In this document: positions 35,800 through 46,624 of the stretch, piece by piece
Numbering within the stretch: position 1 is the first letter of the stretch
Layout: every line of letters begins with the position of its first letter
Assembly (NCBI GenBank): GCA_003255025.1
Contig: QANY01007421.1
Location: forward strand, 1,054,001-1,118,000
Length of the DNA stretch: 64,000 bases
Reading direction: 5' to 3'
DNA from: Datisca glomerata
Taxonomy: Eukaryota > Streptophyta > Magnoliopsida > Cucurbitales > Datiscaceae
Made by a program: the position numbers and the translations under genes
The notes under the pieces: model-generated
The model's input: only the letters and a program-made list of their open reading frames with translations
What the model was told of the DNA's origin: nothing
Databases searched by the model: none

Positions 35800-35836
35800 T
35801 TCTCCCCTCCTTAAAAAATTTCATCCTCGAAAGGAA
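35800..35836 (-). other. Polypurine tract of the gypsy element
   Basis: The minus strand reads AAATTTTTTAAGGAGGGGAG and then AA just before the LTR start. It is preceded by CTTTCGAGGATG, a sequence often found at the end of plant gypsy elements. Confidence 0.7.
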
Positions 35837-35989
35837 GATGCCACCTTTTTTTAAACACTGGAAAAATACAAAAACAACACAAAACTCAATCAACGGTAAA
35901 ACATAAAACACAAATGAAGAAAACAAAATACATGTTCAATCAACGTGAAGATTGAATGCCCAAGAACAAGAAGTATACTGACAGCAACT

Positions 35990-36795
35990 GCGGTTTAATC
36001 ACCCGCTTCCTGATGTGTCAAAGCGAATGTCTTTCCTTTATTCCTGTTGATTGTTGTGCTATCGTTCTGACCTTGTTTGTTCAACGGACAATCCTTGAGA
36101 TAATGCCTTGTTTTCCCACAGTTAAAGCAAAGCATTAATCTTCCGATAACACTGTCCAATGTGGCTTTTATTGCAAGCGACGCAGACAGGATGGGAATTT
36201 CTAACTTGTTTCTTTGCATCTCGTTGTTCGAAATGGTCATCCTGAAGCTTCCTTTTCTCTTGTGACGAGCGATCATTCCATGGTAGCTCTCTTGGTGGAA
36301 GATTCTGCTCCATCAACAACGCTGCTTCAACCACCTTTGCATAAGTGGTATGCTTGTGGAGTGACACATAACCCTTTATCTGTGGATGAAGTCCCCTTTC
36401 GAACATGTGAGCCTTCTTGATCTCGCTATCAACGTAAGCGTGGCGTAGCGAGATAATTCCTTGAACTTCCTCTCATAATCAACAACAGTCCTAATACCTC
36501 ACACCAGCCTAAGAAATTCAGCCTCCTTGCTCGCTCTGATGGTGGACGGAAAATACTTCTCGAAAAACAGCTCCTTAAATCGATCCCAAGTCACCAGATT
36601 ATGTACAACATCATGAGCTCTTTGTGTGAGCTCCCACCATTTTTGAGCTTCTCGCGTCAGCATAAAACTTGCACAAATAACTTTTTGAATCTAAGTACAC
36701 ATCATAAATTGAAAGATTTGTTCCAATCTTGCAATCCATTCATCAGCTAACAATGTGTAGGACGAGTGACCGTCGAATTCGAGCGGGTAATTTGG
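35990..36795 (-). pseudogene. Gypsy gag remnant, directly next to the LTR
   Basis: From right to left: the retrotransposon gag domain (LADEWIARLEQIF, AQKWWEL, FFEKYFPSTIR) at 36400-36770 with stops; KGYVSLHKHTTYAKVVEAAL at about 36320-36390; a first knuckle-like block CVACNKSHIGQC near 36140-36180, in a frame shifted from the second; and a CCHC-like knuckle CFNCGKTRHYLKDC at about 36080-36120. Gag of Ty3/gypsy elements packages the RNA. Gag ends only about 200 bp before the polypurine tract, with no protease, reverse transcriptase, RNase H or integrase between. The upstream end at about 36795 is abrupt, so leader and the other LTR are missing. Confidence 0.85.
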
Positions 36796-37429
36796 CTCAA
36801 CTGATTAGTTTTAGTGTCTTTTGATATTCTTAGTATTGCATGTTGCTAATTTCCTATCAATTGACTAAAATTAAGTAGTTGCATGTGGCTATTGATCATA
36901 TGCATTGTTTCATTTTTTTTCTTCCTATTTAAAACGTTACAAACAAAATTTAGAAATATATAAGAAAGTTGGTACTAAAGTTTAAAATTTAGATTTAGCA
37001 AGAAAATAAAAGAAATCATTCAAATTCATAATCATACATTTTTACTAAAAATTTAAGAATCTACAATAGAAGTAACAATTGAAGGAAATAACCTCATTGC
37101 AATAACTCGAGCTAAATCATGTCTAACCTAATTAGAACTATGATTAACATAAGAAAATGCATTAGAACTATAAAAACTATGATTGGGACTATAGTACTGA
37201 CCATGCATATAACTATTAAGGTGAAAAGACAAGATGTATTGTGAGAATGCCATTGATTTTAGGAGGACTATAGTGACACTGCAAGTAGAATTTCAAGATA
37301 GTTCCACTAAGATGAATATTAGCAACCCCTTGTTTTTTACCGTACTTTGTAGTTTTCACTTTATCTCCTAAAACGCTCTAACTATTTGCACAACAATTAA
37401 CCACCCCTCACTTAATAAAATAATTTTGT
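36796..37429. other. AT-rich spacer
   Basis: Nothing recognised between the gypsy gag break and the family C LTR fragment. Confidence 0.5.
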
Positions 37430-37768
37430 TTAGGGGTTTTTGGGTGGTGTGTGATTTGAGTGACCTAGTCTATGACAAGTGAGCATGGGAACGTGAGAGA
37501 TGTGTGACTAGAGGATGAAGGAACCCTTAGGTGACTGTCGAAAGGTGACAAATGTCTTTGCTACTCTATCGTTGGTGAGAATTCCAAGGTAGGGATATTC
37601 TTCACATTTTGGCCTCAGGAAGCGTGGAATTGATGATTCACATAATGACACAAAGGACACCTTTATATAGATGGGATCAAGCAGGGGCCACCGACCCATC
37701 CTTTGCAATGACATACGTGGTCACACATTTAAAACGTAATCATGCTTAAAACGTGACCATGCCTAAAT
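37430..37768 (-). mobile_element. Family C LTR, promoter-side half
   Basis: The reverse complement matches 25130-25520, including the CACGTTTTA repeats, a TATA box (TATATAAAGG, minus strand, about 37658-37672) and the end block CTTGTCATAGACTAGGTCAC. The match stops where the family A LTR begins. The missing half of the same LTR lies at 44506-44900. Confidence 0.75.
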
Positions 37769-38795
37769 ATTGAGAGTTATGCCCTCAAAGCATATGTATT
37801 GACATTTTGATATGAAATTTAAGAAGATGTAATTTTTCTTATAATTATTTTTTTAAAATTATTATTGAATAATTTAAATAAATATCTAAAAATTTCATAT
37901 TCATTAATGAGATTATGATATTGTATTAGTACGGGAGGATTAACTTCATAGATAATGTATAAAATTACCAGTAACATATTAAAGTATGAAATCTTTAAGG
38001 AATGATTACTAGTACGATTCACTAAGCATTATGAATGTGTGTGATCTAAATCTGGATCATTCATGTGTATAGATATCTTAATGAAAATACTTAATATAAT
38101 GAGATTATATATGATTGAACTGGTGTGAAGTAATATATTTATTAACGTATCGTATATCATAAAGATTTTAAACATTAATTCGATGATCATATGTAGATTA
38201 GTCTGAATCTTGAGTAGTCATGAACTCCTATGCATATGTATTGGATATTTTGATCCACTTGTTAAGGTTTGTTTGTTAAACAAGCTAGTGACTTTTGTTT
38301 TGGAGATTCAGTGATGTGGATGGCTGAGAACATGATCTTGCAAGATTTGAAATCCAAACTTTCCTGACGGATCGTATATTGGTTCCCTTAAGTGTTAATT
38401 CTAGAACTGAATGATTATTGAGCTCAAATTTATAATAAAGTCATTCACTAGTAGATTAATGATACTTAAGGATAAATAGGTATTTAGAGGCGTAAAATGG
38501 TAAATTTGACCAGCTCTAATTTACGAACCAATAATTATAGGACAGAACTACATGAAATATTTATATCAGTGGACTCTATGTGAATACTCTGTAAATACAT
38601 TCTATAATCACTAAGAGTTCAATTCAATACTTAGAGGAGTAATAATGGAATTCATAAATAAAATTATTTAATTAAAGAGTTTAATTAATAATCTGATTTA
38701 TTGGAGTTTAGGATTATAGGTCCATGGTCTCCAAGTCACCTATGTACATCGTAGTCTAGGGTGTTAATATATTTCAGGACATGAGAAAATTGCGG
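37769..38795 (+). mobile_element. Family A copia LTR, 5' part
   Basis: It starts TTGAGAGTTATGCCCTCAAA, slightly altered from TGTTGGGAGTTATGCC, and follows the family A LTR for about 1 kb. Homology breaks after AGGACATGAGAAAAT at 38795, where leader sequence follows. The inner part of the LTR and the primer site are therefore deleted. Confidence 0.8.
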
Positions 38796-40153
38796 CCAAC
38801 AGCGAATCCGGCACTGATGGTGGACAGTGACAACTATTGTCACATTTAGGGAAGTTTCTCACAAACCCTGAACTAACCAACCCTGTCACTGTAGAGTTTT
38901 ATGATAACCCTAAGTCTATCAATAATCTTTTTAAACTTTGAAATTAATGTAATTTTAAAATTAATTTTTAATTTTTAATTTTATGAAAATTAGAAATTAA
39001 TAGGTTGATTGGGTTTGATCCAAATTTGACCAAATAAAATAAAATATTTATTTGACTAATTCAAAGTCAATTATTTTAAAGAGATAATTATAGATATTAA
39101 TTTTAATTAAGAAAAATAATTTTTCCTAATTAAATAAGATTTTGTTCCAAGTTTGAAGATTATAAAGATGGACATAAGGAGGATAAATGTAATATTTGAG
39201 AAATATGTATTCTTGAAGTCCACTTTATAATATTATTTCTTTATTAAAGGGTTGTAATTTAGAAATACCTAATAGTCACTCGGTCCACTATTATTTTATT
39301 TAATTATTAAATAATTAAATAATTATTATGTTTGATAACATGTCCATGCATTAGTCGATCACATACCATACATGAAAATCTCATACAGTTTTATTTGATC
39401 ATGCATCTCATCTGTAAAAACATGATTTATTAGGATTGTCCTAATATGTTTATATGTATTATTTTTATGAAATCAATTGCATGTAAACTATTATGTTTTA
39501 ACTAGTTAAAACTTCGTAATCACACCACGCTAAGAGCTATAGTAACTTTTAGGATAACCGACTTTGGTAAAAGAGTTTTATTAAAGTTTGATGAATATAA
39601 TTAATTAGTTAATCTAAGTTCACCTTATTATGACTTAGGTGCTTTAGAAAGTTAAAATGAACTTACACCAATAAGATTGGCAGAGTTGATTATTAAATAT
39701 TCATAGGGTTATTATTTTAACCAATGATTAATTTGAAATTAATTTATTAGTTAAAATGGCAACACATAATCCTTAAATGGTAAGTGGAAGAAGGTTGACA
39801 TGTCAATGTAACCTATGATCTCTATCATTAGTACAACACCGTGAGATGTAGTAAGAGCCTCGAGATGGCTTTGTTTTCATCTCCTTAAGGAAGGTTTCAG
39901 CTATACAAATACCAAGGTTGGACTTTATAAGAAGATAGGAGGAAGTGATATATTTTAGTTTTGACCGACCCTAAGGCGACATATTCTAAATGAAGTCATG
40001 GAATCAGAAATGATGGGTTACACACACAAATCACAATTAAGCTTGCATTTAGATAGTTGTGACTTGACCGAACAAGCGATACATTATTGTTAAAAGAAAA
40101 ATATGAGATATTTTAAGTTTTAATAAATAAGGATGAGAATATCTCATAGACAG
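38796..40153 (+). mobile_element. Leader of family A copia (inverted-core copy)
   Basis: Matches the leader at 48760-50150 of the second family A copy, including the blocks GTATTCTTGAAGTCC and GTTGACATGTCAATGT. It ends at the target duplication of the hAT-like insertion (40154). Confidence 0.8.
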
Positions 40154-40325
40154 TCTAAGGCATAGGTGGCAACCGGGCCAGTTCAGCCTGCGAAACCAGT
40201 TGAACTGACCCGGCCCATGAATCCACTTTTTTGTCTAAAAAATTGAACAATTATACATGTAGTCAAGTTTGAACCATTGACCTCTCCCTTATAAATCACA
40301 CTATTTACCAATAGACGAAGACAAA
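40154..40325 (+). mobile_element. hAT-like element, left part, with 8-bp target duplication
   Basis: TCTAAGGC (40154-40161) is followed by the terminus ATAGGTGGCAACCGGGCCAG. The same terminus is found at 42792, next to the inverted duplicate TCTAAGGT. GGTGGCAACCGGGCC-type ends and 8-bp duplications are features of plant hAT elements. Only about 160 bp of this half remain before inverted copia sequence begins. Confidence 0.7.
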
Positions 40326-42607
40326 CTATTGTCTTTTAACACATTTTATCGAAGGTGGTTTGATCTCATCAATCACTAATTTCTCGAGAACTACTTTACT
40401 TCGAGGTTTGTAGTTTTCCATATAGTCGTGCTCAAGGAAATTGGCATTTGTCGATACAAACACTTTTTGATCATTATGACTGTAAAAGTACCCACCTCTA
40501 CTCTTTGGAGCATAGCCAACGAATGTCATACTTCAGACGTTAAGTCTAACTTCCAGTCTTGGATCAAAGAACATGAGCCAGATACCCCCATATACAGAAA
40601 TGACACAAACTGAGTTTGGAGCCATTACATAACTCTAAAGGTGTCTTGCTTATAAACTTTGAAGACACTACATTCAATATGTATCTAGCCATGTGTAATG
40701 CATATCCCCAAAACATAAGTCGTAGTGATGAGTAGCTTAACATCAACTTAACCATATCCAATAAAGTATGGTTTCTCATTTCTAAAACACCATTTTACAG
40801 TGGCATTCCAGGTTCTGTGAGTTGGGATATGATTCCATACTCCAGCAACTCATCCTTAAATTCTAAATCCAAGTATTCACCACATCGATCTGATTGAAAG
40901 GTTTTTAATGATTTACCTAATTGCTTTTCAGCTTCAGCTTTGTAGTCTTTATTTAAACTTTCTAAAAGTTTCAGACTTTTTTTGCATTAGGTAAGTATAA
41001 CCATATCTTAAGTAATTGTCAATAAACATGACGAAATACTCATACCCACATCTAGCTTGTACATTGATCGATCCACAAATATCACTATACACTAGCTCAA
41101 GTAGTTCAGTGGCTCCTTGGCCCTTTTCAGAGCAATATCTCTTGATCATTTTACCCTTTAGACAGGATTCACAAATAGGAAGAGTTCAAACTTTTAGTTG
41201 TCTCAAAACATCATGCTTTATTAACTTATTAAACTTAACAAGATTAATATGTCCCAACCTAAGATGCCAAATATATGTGTTATCATCATCATGAAAAATT
41301 CTTTATCGTTTGTTACTTTGAGGTTTTGCTACTTCAAATAATTCAGAATTATTTAACGCATGTTCAGCCGGTTTAAGCATATACAGTCCGTTTATAACTT
41401 TAGCATAACAAATATCAAATTCATTCTTAGAAATAAATAAACTCTTTATTAATAAAAAAACTTCGAATAACTGTTCTTGCAAAAATGAAAGAGAAATCAA
41501 ATTTCTCGAAAATCCAAGAATATAATAAACATTGTTCAAAACTAAATAAGTATATCTAAAAAGTAAACTAACTGTCCATAATGCTTTAGCTGACACGAGT
41601 GCACTACTACCAACTTTCAAAATGACATCGCCATCAACCAGCTCCCTTGACGAATCAAGCGTCTGCAAAGAAGAACATACATGGTTAATGGCTCCTGAAT
41701 CAAGTATCTAGGATGAAAAATCATATTCCACTAAACAAGCTTCAAGTCAAGTAAACCATATTTACCTTTCTTTTTCAGTTTGGATAGATACTTGTGACAG
41801 TTTCTCTTCCAATGACCTTTAAGCCCACAATGGAAACATTTTTCCTTGAGCTTGTTATCGTTCTTGTTTTTCTTGACTTTTGGTGATGTCTTGGCTTTCT
41901 TTCCTCTTTTCTTCTTATTCTTGTCCCTACCATTGTTCTTCTTCATTTTCTTATTCTTAACAATATTGAAAGAATGCTTTTGCTCAACAACATTTGTCTC
42001 GCCCTCTTTGGTCATTCTAAGGTTGAGTGACTCAAAAGTCTATAGTTCGTTCAACAATTGGGTCATGTTGAATTACAATTTGTTCATAACATAGTTGGTC
42101 GTGAACGTAGAAAAAGCTGGTGTGAGGGATTCAAGTATAGTGCTAACTTGAGTCCGTTCATCAATAGTCACCCCATGTATTTATGTCTCATGCATTATGT
42201 TAATCATGTTCTCGCACAGAAGTACCCTTTCTCATTTTAGTCGTCATATAGCTCTTAGTGACCACATGACGACTTTGATCAAACTGTTGTCCAAACATCG
42301 TCTGTAGAGATTTCATAATCTCGTAGGCAGTCCCCATGCTCTCATGTTTGGTTCTCAGAGCATCATTCATGCTCACAAGCATGTAGTACTTCACTTTGTT
42401 GTTGGATTGAATCCAAGCATCAAACTTGTCCCTAACATTCTTAGGGGCATTGGCAGCGGGCTCCTTAAGACATTTCTCAGTGAGAACAAATTTGTGGTTC
42501 TCACAAATTAGCATTAAGTTCATATTTAATTTCCAACGTACAAAACTATTACCATTCATTTTCTCAAAAGCGAGTAAAGTAGTAACATGGTTGCCCATGG
42601 TAGACAT
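40326..42607 (-). pseudogene. Family A copia gag, protease, integrase (inverted core)
   Basis: From right to left: UBN2-type gag at 42200-42607 (KMNGNSFVRWKLNMNLML, YYMLVSMNDALRTKHESM), continuing to a Lys-rich linker and an intact CX2CX4HX4C knuckle CFHCGLKGHWKRNC at about 41800-41840; protease LDSGAINHVC near 41680-41710; an open stretch at 41303-41668; integrase zinc finger WHLRLGH and CESCLKGK near 41160-41270; a core with SDICG, FIDNY and SDRCGEY at 40850-41140; and the C-part FVGYAPKSRGG with VFVSTNANFLEHDY at 40326-40529. The copy stops at 40326 before reverse transcriptase. Gag is nearly complete, so this is the best-kept copia gag in the window, although stops and frameshifts occur. 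Confidence 0.9.
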
Positions 42608-42791
42608 AAGAATGATAACTAAAATTTAAAACATACAAGATTTAATATAATTGATAAATATCTAAAATTCGAAAAGTAAACGTGATGCATGAATGCAACA
42701 TAATAAACACACAAATTTAACAATTACTAATCATGATAAAACAACTCAATGATTAATGTGCTACCTGAGGGCCAATCAGATTAACCTTAGA
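42608..42791 (-). mobile_element. 3' end of the family A leader, inverted
   Basis: The reverse complement matches 50140-50322 directly upstream of gag. It ends at ACCTTAGA (42784-42791), the inverted copy of the 8-bp target duplication found at 40154. Confidence 0.75.
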
Positions 42792-43270
42792 ATAGGGGTG
42801 GCAACCGGGCCAGCCCGGTCATGCTCGGCCCTGCCGGTTCACGGGCCTTTCTAGGAGGTTCGCAGGCCGATCCCGGTTAAATAACCGGTCCGGCCAGTTC
42901 CCCCTCCATTTTATGTGATTTAATTTTAAAAAATATAGATGGGGAGAGTTGAACCTTGGTGGGGAATAGATGAAATGTAAAGATTACCACTAAGGTATAT
43001 GGAAGTCATGTTACTTTCTTATAATTATTTTATTATATTACTTTAAAATCTCAATAGAAGAACTTGTAATAATAAGTAAAATATTATTTTATTTATTAAA
43101 TTCATAAACTAGTGATATTCATATTCACGTAAAATTTAAAAATATAATAAATAATTAATAACTAATTTATAATTCATGTTCATTAACAAACAAAAAATAT
43201 TAGGAATATTAAACAAATATATTTAAAAGTTTTCATGAATCTAATTTTTTATTTCATAAAATATTCATTT
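42792..43270 (-). mobile_element. hAT-like element, right part, inverted
   Basis: Starts ATAGGGGTGGCAACCGGGCC, the same terminus as at 40162. It continues with a GC-rich subterminal zone (CGGTCC, CCGGCC) and then AT-rich sequence to the break at about 43270. With the left part it makes one element split by an inversion. Confidence 0.65.
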
Positions 43271-43979
43271 AAATGTCAATTCGATGATCATATGTAGATC
43301 AGTCTAAATTTTGAATAGTCATGAACTCATATTCATGTCTATTGGATCTTTTGATTCATTCGTTAATGTTTGTTTGTAAAGTAAGCTAATGACTTTTATT
43401 TTAGAGGTTCAGTGATGTGGATGGCTGTAAACATGATCATGCAAGATTTAGAATCCATACTTTCCTAACGGATCGTATATTGATTCCTTTAAGTGTTAAT
43501 TCTGAAACTGAATGGTTATTGGGCTCAAATTTATAATAAGATTATAAATTAGCCATTCACTAGTGGATTAATGGTACTTAAGGATCAAGAGGTATTTAGA
43601 GGGGTAAAATGATAATTTTGACGAGTTCTAATTTACGAACCAATAATTGGAGGATAGAACTACATGAAATGTTTATATCACTGGACTACATGAGAATACT
43701 CTGTAAATACATTCTATATTCACTAAGAGTTCAATTCCATAATTATAGTAGAGTAATAATAGAATTAATAAATAAGATTATTTAATTAAAGAGTTTAATT
43801 AATAATCTGTTTTATGAGCTTATGATTATAGATCCATGGTTCCAAAGTCACTTCAATACTACGTAGTCTAGGATGTGAATATTTCAGGACATGAGAAAAT
43901 GACTGACTTGCTAAGTAATTTTTTAGTCTAGGGCAAGTACATAATTATGTGTGACTAATTAATTAAGAATTAATTAATT

Positions 43980-44015
<36 letters not shown>

Positions 44016-44505
44016 TCGATAAGTGAGACAAAATATCTAATTTATGAGTTAGATAATTAGATTATTATTAAATAATAATTTGAATTAACTAAATCTATTA
44101 TTTGTGAAATAACAAATACGTTAGTTGATAGAGATACTTAGATATATTAATTTTGAATTAACTGATATCTAGATATTTATTTGATTAAAATAAATATTTA
44201 ATTAACAATAATTGTCACGTGTCAATCACTGATTGGGTATCAGAGATTGACATGGACTACTGTAGTGTCACGTGGTATTACAGTAGTGGGGGAGCAACAC
44301 TTAAGAGCCACACGACACTACAGTGATGTCGTGTGGTACTGTAATTGTGCATAGCTGCAGTGGGTTACACTGCAATTGACAATTTTACAATTAAATATTA
44401 TTTCGGTCTTTTATTCCTAAATAATATAATACCCCATTATCTAGAAAATATAAAGATATTATTCTAATGAGTTGATGAATTAGTTTATCAGTTAATAAAA
44501 AATTC
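43271..44505 (+). mobile_element. Family A copia LTR, both ends missing
   Basis: Matches the central 1.2 kb of the LTRs at 10864-12690 and 46625-48433, including the paired CACGTG boxes at about 44217 and 44269. The first 400 bp or so and the last 600 bp or so are absent. It carries a (TA)n run at 43985-44011. Position and orientation fit the 3' LTR of the copy that begins at 37769. Confidence 0.8.
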
Positions 44506-44900
44506 TGGTATAGCGTTACTTTGTCCTAATCTTACTAGACCATAGCTCCCAGATATTCCTAGGCAAAGAAAGACTTTTCAAACTTTTGTCACTAAGTTCG
44601 AAGACAAAGTATGACACTTTAACGTATAATTTCATATAATGAGATCGCCACCTTAATAAGTCTAGGGGTGTCCCTTACAAACATGTTATGTTATCATCAT
44701 ATATCGTTTGTCGTTATGCCACATGAGCATATCATTAGATGCCACGTGTCCTTTTTGACACGTCCCTCTTGACGACGTGGCTCATTATTTACATTAGCCA
44801 CATGTTCGAGGTTGAGGGCGTAGCAATCGAGCTTGGACATCATTTCTGACTGAATTTTGCATCCTTCTACATCAGCTTGAACAATAGACATCTTCATTAA
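44506..44900 (-). mobile_element. Family C LTR, distal half
   Basis: The reverse complement matches 24500-24870, with shared blocks such as GTAAGGGACACCCCT-like and TTAGGACAA. Together with 37430-37768 it restores one family C LTR on the minus strand, split by the family A element. Confidence 0.7.
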
Positions 44901-45028
44901 TTACACAAAATTAATCAAAAGACATGATTAATCTACATTGGAATGTAGTCGATATGCTTGAGTAAAGATATAAGTCACGAATAACACCGCGCATACCTAC
45001 TGGCATCTCCATCTGATGAATTGGGAGG
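44901..45028. other. Spacer
   Basis: Unassigned, between the family C fragment and the GC-rich block. Confidence 0.4.
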
Positions 45029-45371
45029 GTGTGGGGTCCCCACACTAAGGGATGACGTGTGGGGGAGACCCCACACCTCGGGATAAGGCGGGAGGGGATC
45101 ACCCCGAGGCGTGGGGAAGACCCCACGCCTCTAGATGAGATGTAGGGAAGCCCCAGGCCTCAATCCGGTAATCTGGCGCTGGGGGGTTGTCCCCAAGCCT
45201 CAGGATGAGGCGTGGGGTGAGCACCTAGGCCTCACTCCCACTCTGGCACTGGGGGGAGTCTCGCGGGCGCCTCGGGACAAGGAGTTGGGACCTCCCCACA
45301 CTTCCTCGGGACAAGGAGTTGGGACCTCCCCACACTTCCTCGGGATAAGGAGTTGGGACCTCCCTACACTT
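45029..45371. repeat. GC-rich hairpin cluster and 34-bp minisatellite
   Basis: An island of GC-rich sequence in AT-rich surroundings. Perfect inverted repeats are GTGTGGGG/CCCCACAC at 45029-45045 (1-nt loop), the same arms at 45057-45076 (4-nt loop GAGA), and AGGCGTGGGG/CCCCACGCCT at 45107-45130 (4-nt loop AAGA). It ends with three copies of a 34-bp unit starting CCTCGGGA at 45270, 45304 and 45338. Open frames here are by-products of the repeats. Confidence 0.85.
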
Positions 45372-45464
45372 CCTTAGAGATTTATACTATAATATAAAAG
45401 TTAGAAATCAATTATAGGTTAAAAATCAAAAGAATTAAGGCCAAAATTTTTAAAAAAATACAAT

Positions 45465-45665
45465 GTATATATATATCAGGACGAGACGGGACGGGACAAA
45501 GTCAGGACAGGACTCTTGTCCCATGTCCCGGCCCGTCCCGCACGGGACAAAATTTTTACGTCCCATACCATCCCGTCTAAAACAAAACCTTATCCCGTCC
45601 CGCTTGGTTCGGGATGGTTTTTCAATACGGGACGATTTTTTCGGGTTGTTTGCACACCCCTAGAC
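45465..45665 (-). mobile_element. hAT-like terminal fragment
   Basis: On the minus strand it begins TAGGGGTGTGCAAACAACCC, the usual start of plant hAT elements, followed by many CGGGAC/GTCCCG motifs in both orientations. The opposite terminus was not found. Confidence 0.55.
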
Positions 45666-45689
45666 AAAACCCCCATACGACTATGCGGT

Positions 45690-46190
45690 GGGACTCTAGG
45701 AAGGGGCACACATTGGGAACCTCTCCCAGATGAACATATGTAAGAAGGACAAATTGACGTAAGAGCTGATCTTGTACCTCCCCAAGTACCTCTTGAGATC
45801 TCCATGAAAGCGATTTAACATATGATACAAATTTCCCAAGAAGATCGGTGCTAAGTGGACACGACGACCCTTAGCAAGTCTAATAGCCATCGTAAAAACT
45901 CTTGCCTTAACCATGTCATCGTGACGACCTATAAAGTGAAAAGACCATAAAAACTTAGTACAACAATATCACCTGCCCGAAACAAAGAAAATCATGTGTG
46001 CTAGCTAAACTTGATGGTGTGTCAGTGTGCAACTTGAAAGCATGCTTATGTGTAGGAAGTATCCTTTAAAGCCTACTACAATGGATTATGAGGCTCATTT
46101 ATTCACAGCACGGCCCTTAGGAAGCTTGAAGACGGTCAACTCACTAAGCCACCTCGGGGAAACCCGAGGGTGACTTGTTTATCAAAATCT
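45690..46190 (-). pseudogene. Plant mobile domain (aminotransferase-like, PMD) remnant
   Basis: A minus-strand frame at 45696-45914 contains IRLAKGRRVHLAPIFLGNLY and ends FIWERFP. This matches the end part of the PMD fold as I know it (small hydrophobic, KGRR, LAP-x-L-x-LY, then W-x-W/I-WERFP). Upstream, in broken frames, GFPEVA near 46145-46175 recalls the earlier G-F-x-x-W part. PMD proteins (MAIN/MAIL family in Arabidopsis) act in silencing and chromatin maintenance, and related domains are carried by plant gypsy and Mutator-like elements. Given the surroundings, a transposon-borne copy is likelier than a host gene. Stops upstream and no proper start show it is dead. Confidence 0.6.
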
Positions 46191-46624
46191 CCCCTCCAAT
46201 GTATGCATTCTTCTTAAAGAATTTTTAAATCAAAACCATTATTAAAAACATTCACACACATAATATCGAGTTAATGAATCTTGAGAATAATGAAAAACAA
46301 ACATAAAAAGTTATGTGAAATTATCCAAGTCCTCTTTCTTAATCCAAATTTATCTTAATTTAACTTTGTTCACCCATTGCTTATCACAAAAGTATGTAAG
46401 TTAGAAAGATTAAAAGAGCTAATATGTGAATTCTACATGTGTTAAAATAAATCAAAAAATTAGGAGAATAATAAAAACTACTCAAAGATCTTCAAGTAAA
46501 TTACAATGTCGTCTAGTATGACATTTAACACCACAATGATGACATGTAGGAATGAATATCAATCTCCGTGTTCTTCGACAATGTATGTGTGTCTTAATTT
46601 TTAATCTGCAACACATAGGCTTAA
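46191..46624. other. AT-rich spacer
   Basis: Nothing recognised before the family A LTR. Confidence 0.5.

Noticed and set aside
42792..43000. tRNA-derived SINE
   Set aside because: A GAGTTGAACC-like string recalls a tRNA T-arm, but there is no A box at the right distance; the GGTGGCAACCGGGCC terminus and 8-bp duplication fit a hAT-like end better.
45029..45371. CpG-rich promoter of a gene
   Set aside because: The GC richness comes from hairpin and 34-bp repeats; no gene follows on either strand.
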